From positions 1-19,672 of the forward strand of contig MGXV01000002.1 of NCBI GenBank assembly GCA_001801485.1: 19,672 nucleotides of DNA. Reading direction: 5' to 3'. The DNA comes from Gammaproteobacteria bacterium RIFCSPHIGHO2_12_FULL_37_14 (lineage in GTDB: Bacteria; Pseudomonadota; Gammaproteobacteria; DSM-16500). A model generated the notes under the pieces. It saw only the letters and a list, made by a program, of their open reading frames with translations, did not search any database and was not told where the DNA came from. Shown here piece by piece: positions 14,218-19,672 of the stretch (position 1 is its first letter; every line of letters begins with the position of its first letter). Both the position numbers and the translations under genes were made by a program.

Positions 14218-14862
14218 TTACTTACTGCGCCTCGGGCTAGCAGCAGTCTGATCCATTTCAATAGATCTTGTTGAAAAGGTGGCGCCGGCGCCGACATTAT
14301 TTGGATTTACAGGTGGCAAACCCTCAAGTAAGTTTGTTGTTTCACTGGAAACACTAGCAACATCCGGTATTTTCCTTTGTTTCCAGAAGTTATAAATATT
14401 TCGTCCGGTTAAAAAAACCAGTACTGTTGTTATCATGCACTGCAGCAGAATTGGCAACCACTCACGTATCGGCAAACATTTTAATTCGACTTTATGGTTA
14501 CCTAGTAGCGAGGACATTATTTTAGTGATAGTAGCATTCACATGACAGGGGTTGGAAGGCGCGTATATTATAGTGTTATTGAGATTGATTTTATCCAGAA
14601 ATCCACATAAAAATGCTAACCACATCAAAGGCACAATCTGATTGATTTGCCATGGCGGCGATGAATTTGGACCCACATAAGACTGAAATTCAGCTATATC
14701 ACAGTCAATAACGAACTTACCATCTTTGGTGACAGCAGAGGGCGCCGGCGGTCCAGCCAATTCATTCCAAAAATAAATAATAAGAGACATGTAGAGTGGG
14801 ATCGATAATGAAGAAACAACTAACACCATGATTTGCTTCTGTCTTTCAGTCAACGTACGCAT
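14218..14862 (-). CDS. Three-helix membrane protein of unknown function
   Basis: The 214-aa protein has hydrophobic segments at about 11-31 (IMVLVVSSLSIPLYMSLIIYF), 74-90 (NQIVPLMWLAFLCGFLD) and 135-155. Between the first two is an acidic, Pro/Ser-rich loop with KDGKFVIDCDI, and after the third a basic stretch (FWKQRK), then a disordered tail rich in Ser, Asn and Gly with RRSK at the end. No family is recognised. AAGGAA 8 nt before the ATG supports the start. It is convergent with the phytochelatin synthase gene, with only 41 bp between stops, and is preceded by the palindrome cluster at 14892-15042. Confidence 0.6.
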   Translation of the reverse strand: MRTLTERQKQIMVLVVSSLSIPLYMSLIIYFWNELAGPPAPSAVTKDGKFVIDCDIAEFQSYVGPNSSPPWQINQIVPLMWLAFLCGFLDKINLNNTIIYAPSNPCHVNATITKIMSSLLGNHKVELKCLPIREWLPILLQCMITTVLVFLTGRNIYNFWKQRKIPDVASVSSETTNLLEGLPPVNPNNVGAGATFSTRSIEMDQTAASPRRSK

Positions 14863-14891
14863 GTATTAAGTTCCTTATTTTAATAAAAACA

Positions 14892-15042
14892 GGACTTTCG
14901 CACTTTGCGAAAGTCCAACTCATCGCGATGGGGGATTTTTAAGGGGGAGAATCGCGATTCTCCCCCTTAAATGCGAGTGCGAATTCACTTCGCACGAAGC
15001 ATCTATAAAAGAAAGGAGTTTAGCACGAAGTGCGAAACTCCT
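14892..15042. repeat. Cluster of strong palindromes
   Basis: Four hairpins lie in 151 bp: GGACTTTCGCA/TGCGAAAGTCC with a CTT loop (14892-14916); CATCGCGATG (14921-14930); a perfect 32-bp palindrome with arms TTAAGGGGGAGAATCG (14939-14954) and its complement (14955-14970); and AGGAGTTTAGCAC/GTGCGAAACTCCT with a GAA loop and one mismatch (15014-15042). A looser one, GCGAGTG...CACTTCGC, lies at 14973-14993. The motif GTGCGAA or TTGCGAA recurs in three of them. On the minus strand the last hairpin is followed by TTTCTTTT and could end the aroC-asd transcript. Confidence 0.7.
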
Positions 15043-15096
15043 AAAAAATACCAATAGCACGATAAACCCAATCAATCCAGATGCCAATACACTCAT
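14920..15096 (-). CDS. Possible 58-residue membrane peptide read through the palindromes
   Basis: An ATG at 15096 opens a 58-codon frame. The first 18 residues, MSVLASGLIGFIVLLVFF, form a convincing transmembrane segment. The following 40 (RSFALRAKLLSFIDASCEVN onwards) are translated straight from the palindrome cluster, to a TGA at 14920. No Shine-Dalgarno sequence is seen. It is either the 3' end of a lost membrane-protein gene extended by repeat insertion, or chance. It is not supported well enough to be called a working gene. Confidence 0.25.
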   Translation of the reverse strand: MSVLASGLIGFIVLLVFFRSFALRAKLLSFIDASCEVNSHSHLRGRIAILPLKNPPSR

Positions 15097-15121
15097 TACA
15101 TGGAGTAGTCTAGTACCACTT

Positions 15122-15159
15122 GAGCCTTACAAGCTTGAATAAGGCTCGGGTGGCATTGC
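15122..15159. repeat. Hairpin plus dispersed repeat TAAGGCTCGGGTGGCATTGC (copy 1)
   Basis: GAGCCTTA (15122-15129) and TAAGGCTC (15140-15147) pair around CAAGCTTGAA. TAAGGCTCGGGTGGCATTGC (15140-15159) recurs at 18624-18643 with one change. Function is unknown; the shared unit points to a dispersed repeat family. Confidence 0.55.
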
Positions 15160-15172
15160 TCAAAAAAGTTAA

Positions 15173-15202
15173 CGTCATTCTCCGCGAAGGCGGAGAATCC
15201 AG
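15173..15202. repeat. REP-like palindrome, copy 1
   Basis: ATTCTCCGC and GCGGAGAAT face each other around GAAG (15177-15198), flanked by CGTC and CCAG. A second copy is at 17384-17413, differing by one base over the 30 bp compared (one A/G change). The form resembles the common 'GTCATTC...GAATCCAG' REP-type repeats of Gammaproteobacteria. It lies 22 bp after the asd stop, where a transcript-end hairpin is expected. Confidence 0.7.
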
Positions 15203-15224
15203 GTGTTTTATCACTGGATTGATT

Positions 15225-16241
15225 TTATTTTACAGCAACCAGGTGCTCCGCAATCTGAATAGCATTTAATGCAGCGCCTTTACGGACATTATCGGAAACC
15301 ACCCAACAATTGAGGCCTTTTTTGTGGGAAATATCGTGTCGTAAACGCCCCACAAAAACACCGTCATGATTGGCGGCTTCCGTAATAGGCGTGGGGTAAG
15401 CCTCATGATCGGTATAAACGATACTAGGCATGTTCTGCCACGCATCAATAACTTTATCGATATCACATTTCTTTTTCGTTTCAATATGCACTGCTGCGCT
15501 ATGGCCAAAAAATACAGGGACGCGGACTGTTGTCACGTTCACTAAAATTTTTGGATCTAAAATTTTTTGCGTTTCCCAAATTACTTTCATTTCTTCCAAT
15601 GTGTATCCATTTTCACAAAAATCATCAATTTTTGGGATCACATTAAACGCAATTTGTTTTTCAAAGGTTGGTTTTTCCAAACTACGATCACTCAATAATT
15701 CCGCAGTTTCATAGGCCAATGCTTCGATGCCCTTTTTTCCCACGCCTGAAACGGATTGATAGGTTGCGATATTCACACGGGTAATTTTAAAACGATCATG
15801 AATAGGTTTGAGCGCAACAACAATTGGTATCGTGTTGCAGTTGGGATTGGCAATCACACGCTGTGTCCCTGCCACCACGCTGTTTAGGGCATCAAGATTG
15901 ACTTCGGGCACAATCAGCGGAACCTTCTTGTCATAACGAAATGCAGAAGATTTATCAATGACAATGCACCCTACACTTTCAGCCATAGGTACATATTTTA
16001 GTGAGATCTCGTTTCCTGCGGCAAAAAAAGCAATGTCCGCTTTTGAAAAATCAAATTGATCGACGGGTTCAACCAAATGTAATTGATCACGAAACGAAAG
16101 TGTTTTTCCTAAAGATTTTTCGCTGGCGAGCAAAAATAATTGATCAACAGGAAATTTTCTTTCTTCGAGTAATAAAAGCAATGTCTCGCCAACAACCCCT
16201 GTTGCACCCACGATCGCAATATTGAAAGCTCTTTTTCTCAT
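15225..16241 (-). CDS. asd: Aspartate-semialdehyde dehydrogenase
   Basis: The 338-aa enzyme has the NADP-binding start [16 protein letters not shown] (7-22), [19 protein letters not shown] (97-115), the active-site [10 protein letters not shown] with catalytic C135, [30 protein letters not shown] (around 241-256), and a typical C-terminal [18 protein letters not shown]. It converts aspartyl-4-phosphate to aspartate-semialdehyde, feeding lysine, diaminopimelate (cell wall), threonine and methionine synthesis. The length is normal for the family. Its ATG overlaps the aroC stop by 4 nt (ATGA), so it is translationally coupled to aroC. No internal damage is visible. The transcript likely ends at the REP-like or palindrome hairpins downstream. 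Confidence 0.96.
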   Translation of the reverse strand: MRKRAFNIAIVGATGVVGETLLLLLEERKFPVDQLFLLASEKSLGKTLSFRDQLHLVEPVDQFDFSKADIAFFAAGNEISLKYVPMAESVGCIVIDKSSAFRYDKKVPLIVPEVNLDALNSVVAGTQRVIANPNCNTIPIVVALKPIHDRFKITRVNIATYQSVSGVGKKGIEALAYETAELLSDRSLEKPTFEKQIAFNVIPKIDDFCENGYTLEEMKVIWETQKILDPKILVNVTTVRVPVFFGHSAAVHIETKKKCDIDKVIDAWQNMPSIVYTDHEAYPTPITEAANHDGVFVGRLRHDISHKKGLNCWVVSDNVRKGAALNAIQIAEHLVAVK

Positions 16242-17293
16242 CGGATTAGTTTATTGGCTAAAACCGCATCGATCAATACTAATGCCAAACGTGCTTCGAC
16301 AACAGGTACGGCGCGAATGCCCACGCAGGGGTCATGACGCCCTGTCGTTACCGCTTCTACGGGATTTCCTGCTTGATCAATGCTTTTTCCAGGAATACGA
16401 ATACTGGCAGCGGGCTTGAAGGCGATATTCACATGAATATCCTGACCCGTCGATATTCCACCCAAAATCCCCCCAGCATGATTAGACAAAAAACCATCAG
16501 GAGTGATTTCATCGCGATTTTCAGAACCTTTTTGCGTGACCACTAAAAATCCATCGCCAATCTCAACTCCTTTTGCGGCATGAATGCCCATCATTGCTTC
16601 TGCAATTTTTGCGTCTAGTTTTTCACCTACCGGTTCACCTAAACCAACGGGCGCATTTTTAATCACTGCATTCACGCGCGCACCCACTGAATTACCTTCG
16701 CGGCGCAACGCTGTAAAATAATTTTCAAGTAATGCAATTTTACTGCTGTCACAAAAATAAAAGGGATTAAGATTTACCACAGACCAGTCAACCCCCCCTG
16801 CAACAATATCACCAATTTGTGAAACGCAGGCTTCAAACGTGATACGAAAATTTTCTAATAAATATTTTTTTGCAATAGCGCCTGCTGCAACCCACGATAC
16901 TGTTTCACGTGCTGAAGCACGGCCACCGCCGCGATAATCTCGGACACCATATTTTTTATAATAGGTATAATCAGCATGGCCGGGGCGAAAAGTATTTTTA
17001 ATGCTTTCATAATCACGCGAGCGCGCATTTTCATTGGGAATTAATAATGCGATAGGCATGCCTGTGGTTTTTCCCTCAAAAACACCTGAGAATATTTGTA
17101 CACGATCTGATTCAAAACGCTGCGCCGTAAAAGAAGAATTACCAGGTTTTCGTCGATCTAATGCTGGTTGAATATCATTTTCTGAAAGTGTTAATCCCGG
17201 CGGACAACCGTCGACAATACATACCATTGCCGGCCCATGACTTTCGCCGGCAGTTGTGACTGCAAAATGTTTTCCGATTGTATTACTTGCCAC
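16238..17293 (-). CDS. aroC: Chorismate synthase
   Basis: The 351-aa protein carries the chorismate synthase signatures: [20 protein letters not shown] (6-25, signature 1 with H19), [19 protein letters not shown] (45-63), [14 protein letters not shown] and [20 protein letters not shown] (119-138), plus [16 protein letters not shown], and ends in [14 protein letters not shown] and [16 protein letters not shown]. It makes chorismate from EPSP with reduced FMN, the last step of the shikimate pathway. The length matches the family. The start is GTG (17291-17293) with AGG 7 nt upstream; the residues ASNTIGKHF fit the known N-terminus. The asd gene overlaps by 4 nt. Confidence 0.97.
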   Translation of the reverse strand: MASNTIGKHFAVTTAGESHGPAMVCIVDGCPPGLTLSENDIQPALDRRKPGNSSFTAQRFESDRVQIFSGVFEGKTTGMPIALLIPNENARSRDYESIKNTFRPGHADYTYYKKYGVRDYRGGGRASARETVSWVAAGAIAKKYLLENFRITFEACVSQIGDIVAGGVDWSVVNLNPFYFCDSSKIALLENYFTALRREGNSVGARVNAVIKNAPVGLGEPVGEKLDAKIAEAMMGIHAAKGVEIGDGFLVVTQKGSENRDEITPDGFLSNHAGGILGGISTGQDIHVNIAFKPAASIRIPGKSIDQAGNPVEAVTTGRHDPCVGIRAVPVVEARLALVLIDAVLANKLIR

Positions 17294-17383
17294 AGAAATA
17301 CCTGCATCTACTCTTGCGCTCAGAATGAAGGTTCATTAAATCCATGTCAATTGGCTTTATGAGGTGTAAATTCGTTTCTCTTG

Positions 17384-17413
17384 CGTCATTCTCCGCGAAG
17401 GCGGGGAATCCAG
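17384..17413. repeat. REP-like palindrome, copy 2
   Basis: The same unit as at 15173-15202, with ATTCTCCGC and GCGGGGAAT around GAAG. The A/G change in the right arm is compatible with G-T pairing in RNA. It lies upstream of aroC and before a small ORF. The two copies bracket the aroC-asd operon in the same orientation. Confidence 0.65.
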
Positions 17414-17521
17414 TTATTTCAAGATATTACTATACCCATAAATCTACCATCAATCTGAATGCTTAAAACCGTGTATGCTAGACTAGTTCCTGGTTTAAGT
17501 AAGTTCGCATCTTGAGGTATT

Positions 17522-17662
17522 TTGGGCATAGCATTTTCTGCGGTGACAGAAGCCTGTGATAAAACACAGCTTGAATTGTATTATGGGACAGGCAAGTTGC
17601 GTGACCAATTAAAAGAATTTCTAGTTTTGCGTAAAGAACAAGGTCAAGATCATGTCAGATAA
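17522..17662 (+). CDS. Possible 46-residue ORF upstream of the methyltransferase
   Basis: A TTG start with GAGG 4 nt before it opens a 46-codon frame that ends in TAA 11 nt inside the following methyltransferase gene (different frame). Its composition is protein-like, with the charged segment KTQLELYYGTGKLRDQLKEF. No family is recognised, and a TGA 9 nt upstream rules out a longer version. It could be a leader peptide coupled to the methyltransferase, or the tail of a deleted gene. Confidence is low because of the length and the rare start codon. Confidence 0.3.
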   Translation: MGIAFSAVTEACDKTQLELYYGTGKLRDQLKEFLVLRKEQGQDHVR

Positions 17663-18578
17663 ACTATTATCACACTCCGTGAATCCTGAAGGATTGCAAA
17701 ACACCATCGATAATGCAAAAAGTAGAATACTATCTCAAGAAAATGTGCCAATCATAGACATGCGTATGCAGCTTGAACTATTGGATCAACTTACACAATT
17801 TGATTTTGGGAAATTTTTACTACAACACCAAGGACTGAATGGTTATTGGACTCATTATGCGCTGACGCATCCTTGGGTTGGAAAAAAAACAGAAAAAAAT
17901 AATCGTAATGAGCCTATCTCAATATTAGAAAAATTTATGTTGGAAAAGGCGCCCGTTGTAGTTGCAACCCAAGAACGATTTCAAATTTTCTTAAATGAAA
18001 ATCAAAAATCCGTAAAAAATAATGCGGTGCTGGCAACAATACCTTGCGGTATGATGGGTGAATTGCTGTATTTAAATTACGATAATATCAATAACATTAA
18101 ATTAATAGGTATTGATTATGATAAAAACACATTAAATGATGCTAAATCACTTGCTGAAAAGCAAAAATTATCGCAATACACGCAATTCATAGAAAAAAAC
18201 GCATGGGATTTATGTATTCAAAATGAATTTGATTTGATTTCTAGCAATGGGTTGAATATTTATGAACCCGATGATCAAAAAGTCACGCAATTGTACAAAG
18301 CATTTTATGATGCATTAAAACCGGGCGGTAAATTAGTAACTAGTTTTCTTACTATGTCGCCTCAAATGAGCGATCAATTTGAATGGAATATGAGCGAAAT
18401 TAATCAAGATGATCTATTACTGCAAAAAACTATTTTTGCAGATATTATTCAATCGAAATGGCAATGTTATAGATCAACGCAAAAAACACAACAACAATTA
18501 GAATCTCGGGGTTTTAAAGACATTCATTTTATCTATGATCGAGCTAAAATATTTCCGACTGTTGTTGCTGTAAAATGA
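17652..18578 (+). CDS. Class I SAM-dependent methyltransferase
   Basis: The 308-aa protein has an N-terminal helical part (1-120) and a Rossmann methyltransferase domain from about 125. Motif I is AVLATIPCGMMGELLYL (125-141, a CGxxGE loop), followed by the acidic strand IKLIGIDYDKNTLNDA (148-163) with the ribose-binding Asp, then NAWDLCIQNEFDLISSNGLNIYEPDD and the LKPGGKLVTSFLT strand. The substrate is unknown; the fold includes small-molecule and lipid methylases. The C-terminal half has DRAKIFPTVVAVK. Its TGA overlaps the ATG of the next gene (ATGA), so it once headed an operon with a Rossmann oxidoreductase that is now broken. Confidence 0.8.
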   Translation: MSDKLLSHSVNPEGLQNTIDNAKSRILSQENVPIIDMRMQLELLDQLTQFDFGKFLLQHQGLNGYWTHYALTHPWVGKKTEKNNRNEPISILEKFMLEKAPVVVATQERFQIFLNENQKSVKNNAVLATIPCGMMGELLYLNYDNINNIKLIGIDYDKNTLNDAKSLAEKQKLSQYTQFIEKNAWDLCIQNEFDLISSNGLNIYEPDDQKVTQLYKAFYDALKPGGKLVTSFLTMSPQMSDQFEWNMSEINQDDLLLQKTIFADIIQSKWQCYRSTQKTQQQLESRGFKDIHFIYDRAKIFPTVVAVK

Positions 18579-18622
18579 AAGAATCAAAAATTTTTAATAT
18601 CGGTATTATTGGACTAGGGTGA
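18575..18622 (+). pseudogene. Remnant of a Gfo/Idh/MocA-like oxidoreductase gene (15 codons)
   Basis: The ATG overlaps the methyltransferase stop (ATGA), and the frame reads MKESKIFNIGIIGLG, then TGA. NIGIIGLG is the start of a Rossmann GxGxxG nucleotide-binding loop, typical of the N-terminus of NAD-dependent Gfo/Idh/MocA oxidoreductases. The sequence ends abruptly where the repeat TAAGGCTCGGGTGGAATTGC begins (18624). Everything behind it is lost, so this is a truncated pseudogene. Assignment to one family is tentative, since only 15 residues remain. Confidence 0.5.
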
Positions 18623-18623
18623 G

Positions 18624-18643
18624 TAAGGCTCGGGTGGAATTGC
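18624..18643. repeat. Dispersed repeat TAAGGCTCGGGTGGAATTGC (copy 2)
   Basis: Matches 15140-15159 at 19 of 20 bases. It starts 1 bp after the stop of the broken oxidoreductase fragment, so the repeat may mark the breakpoint. The further segment to 18766 contains no gene I can support. Confidence 0.55.
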
Positions 18644-18766
18644 CCTCACAATGAGAATAGCGGGGGGCATCATATGACTTGCGCACTATGGTATGTGTTG
18701 GTATCGTCGGGTGGCACAGTAGAACTCCCCTTTTAGAAATAAACTAATTACTTGATTGAGAAAACG

Positions 18767-19348
18767 ATGCATGACAACAAACAGCGCTGTGCTTGGGTAA
18801 ACGATGATCCCATTTATATTCATTATCATGACAATGAATGGGGTGTTGCTATTGATGACGACAGATTGCTTTTTGAGTTTTTAATCTTAGAAGGTGCGCA
18901 AGCAGGATTAAATTGGTTAACGATTCTCAAACGTCGTGAAAATTATCGACTTGCCTTTGATCATTTCGATGCTGAAAAAATGGCGGATTATAATGAAAAA
19001 AAATATCACGAATTATTGACAAATACCGGCATTATTCGTAACCGACTAAAAATTCAATCAGTCATCACCAATGCCAAAGCTTACTTATCTATTCTTGAAA
19101 AATACGATAGCTTCTCAGATTATATTTGGCAATTTGTAGATGGCCGGCCAATAAAAAATCGCTGGAAAACAGAAAAACAAGTACCAACGAATACCACTGT
19201 GTCTGATAAACTATCAAAAGATTTAAAAGCTCGCGGATTTACATTTGTTGGCAGTACAATTTGTTATGCATTTATGCAGGCAGTGGGTATGGTGAATGAT
19301 CATTTGATGGATTGTTATACTCAAATTAGCCACTCACCGCGTGGCTAA
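18767..19348 (+). CDS. tag: DNA-3-methyladenine glycosylase I
   Basis: The 193-aa enzyme matches Tag along its length: RCAWVNDDPIYIHYHDNEWG (7-26), LILEGAQAGLNWLTILKRRENY (39-60), GIIRNRLKIQSVITNAKAYL, IWQFVDG, SDKLSKDLKARGFTFVGSTICYAFMQAVGMVNDH. The zinc-site residues C8 and H21 near the N-terminus, and H and C in VNDHLMDC near the C-terminus, are in place, as is the active-site glutamate E42. It removes 3-methyladenine from alkylated DNA. The start ATG at 18767 was chosen over an in-frame TTG at 18752. The C-terminus is slightly longer than in E. coli, ending SHSPRG, and encodes one arm of the terminator. Upstream is only repeat sequence, so it is probably a single-gene unit. Confidence 0.95.
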   Translation: MHDNKQRCAWVNDDPIYIHYHDNEWGVAIDDDRLLFEFLILEGAQAGLNWLTILKRRENYRLAFDHFDAEKMADYNEKKYHELLTNTGIIRNRLKIQSVITNAKAYLSILEKYDSFSDYIWQFVDGRPIKNRWKTEKQVPTNTTVSDKLSKDLKARGFTFVGSTICYAFMQAVGMVNDHLMDCYTQISHSPRG

Positions 19349-19353
19349 TTTTT
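19323..19353 (+). terminator. Rho-independent terminator starting inside tag
   Basis: AAATTAGCCAC (19323-19333) and GTGGCTAATTT (19341-19351) form a perfect 11-bp stem with a TCACCGC loop, ending in a T-run (19349-19353). The left arm encodes the last residues of tag and the stop codon lies in the right arm. It faces the convergent transporter gene, where the A-rich side on the other strand would allow bidirectional use. Confidence 0.85.
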
Positions 19354-19422
19354 AGAAAAAATTAATTCCCCAAAAACTCCTCCTCCGAATCCACATACAT
19401 TTGGCTTTGGTTTGTGACTTCG

Positions 19423-19672
19423 CTAAACCTGAGCAACTGCACCCTCTGGAAAAAGCCTCTCCCTTTGAAGGTAAAAAATTAAAAAGGGTGTTACGCTAAT
19501 CACTGACAACGATAAAATTCCCACTAAAATCATATCGCTGCCCTGAAGCCCATCATACAGAATCCCCCCGATAAACGAGCCAATCATCTTTGCCAAATAG
19601 GATAAAAAATAAAAACAGGTTGAGTATTGCAGACTTTTATTGTCATCAGCACCAGCGAAAATTTTAATATAG
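19423..19672 (-). CDS. MFS-type transporter, C-terminal end (partial)
   Basis: On the minus strand, an open frame enters from the window edge and runs for 82 residues to TAG at 19423. It shows two hydrophobic helices: FYFLSYLAKMIGSFIGGILYD and DMILVGILSLSVISVTPFLIFYL, with the acidic-glycine turn between them (YDGLQGSD), then a basic end QRERLFPEGAVAQV. The pattern SYLAKMIGSFIGGILYD is typical of the penultimate helix of Major Facilitator transporters. The substrate cannot be told. The gene continues beyond the window, and its last codons lie about 70 bp from the tag terminator. Confidence 0.6.
   Translation of the reverse strand, partial: YIKIFAGADDNKSLQYSTCFYFLSYLAKMIGSFIGGILYDGLQGSDMILVGILSLSVISVTPFLIFYLQRERLFPEGAVAQV

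Noticed and set aside
14939..14970. 32-bp perfect palindrome as an IS terminal repeat
   Set aside because: It is a single self-complementary site, not two ends bracketing a transposase.
15225..17293. Lysine riboswitch or attenuator before asd
   Set aside because: asd overlaps aroC by 4 nt, leaving no leader; no such structure seen upstream of aroC.

Overview
The window looks like chromosomal DNA of an AT-rich gammaproteobacterium, probably of the Legionellales (Legionella/Coxiella/Berkiella type). This is inference from gene content: chorismate synthase overlapping aspartate-semialdehyde dehydrogenase, a phytochelatin-synthase-like protease behind oxyR, a DUF1704 QEGLA-motif protein, a HipB/HipA-N-terminal pair, several lineage-type hypothetical proteins, and many palindromic repeats and broken genes as in host-adapted genomes. 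No rRNA, tRNA, CRISPR array or prophage is visible.

Layout. 1-2.85 kb: pgeF (yfiH), a 19-residue very basic micro-ORF, the DUF1704 QEGLA protein on the opposite strand, and a divergent DUF4442 hotdog protein. 2.88-3.06 kb: a 183-bp palindromic element. 3.07-7.37 kb, all minus strand: a DUF4143-type ATPase with a near-leaderless promoter full of TTAGTA half-sites, a YhhN-like membrane protein, an unknown helical protein (effector-like by inference), and yfcH. 7.37-8.2 kb: HipB plus a HipA protein cut off before its kinase domain; the truncated HipA stop touches the yfcH start codon (TAAATG). 8.27-9.4 kb: PfkB-type kinase. 9.4-11.5 kb is a decayed accessory patch: a structured non-coding stretch, three direct repeats in front of a truncated AbiEi/DUF6088-like antitoxin, a small secreted four-cysteine protein, and an ISL3-family transposase pseudogene. 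11.5-14.9 kb: a hypothetical protein with a conserved-looking C-terminal motif block, divergent from an oxyR-phytochelatin synthase operon, and a three-helix membrane protein. 14.9-15.2 kb: dense palindromes. 15.2-17.3 kb: aroC-asd operon. 17.4-18.7 kb: a REP-like copy, a small ORF, a methyltransferase, and a second operon gene broken after 15 codons at a dispersed repeat. 18.77-19.35 kb: tag with a terminator that begins inside its coding end; then the 3' end of an MFS transporter on the minus strand.

The genes form several small units rather than one pathway. OxyR has its redox cysteines at C199 and C208, and upstream carries an OxyR-type operator (ATTG-N7-CTAT-N7-ATAG-N7-CTAT). It is followed 15 nt later by a glutathione-acting phytochelatin synthase homologue, which suggests a peroxide/thiol stress operon. 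The HipB promoter carries two 18-bp operator-like sites 31 bp apart, and a third copy lies upstream of the unknown gene at 5289-6359, suggesting a small HipB regulon that outlived the kinase toxin. No complete new defence or mobile system is evident. The best leads are the kinase-less hip module with its operator set, the oxyR-PCS unit, the basic micropeptide, and the palindrome families that coincide with gene ends.
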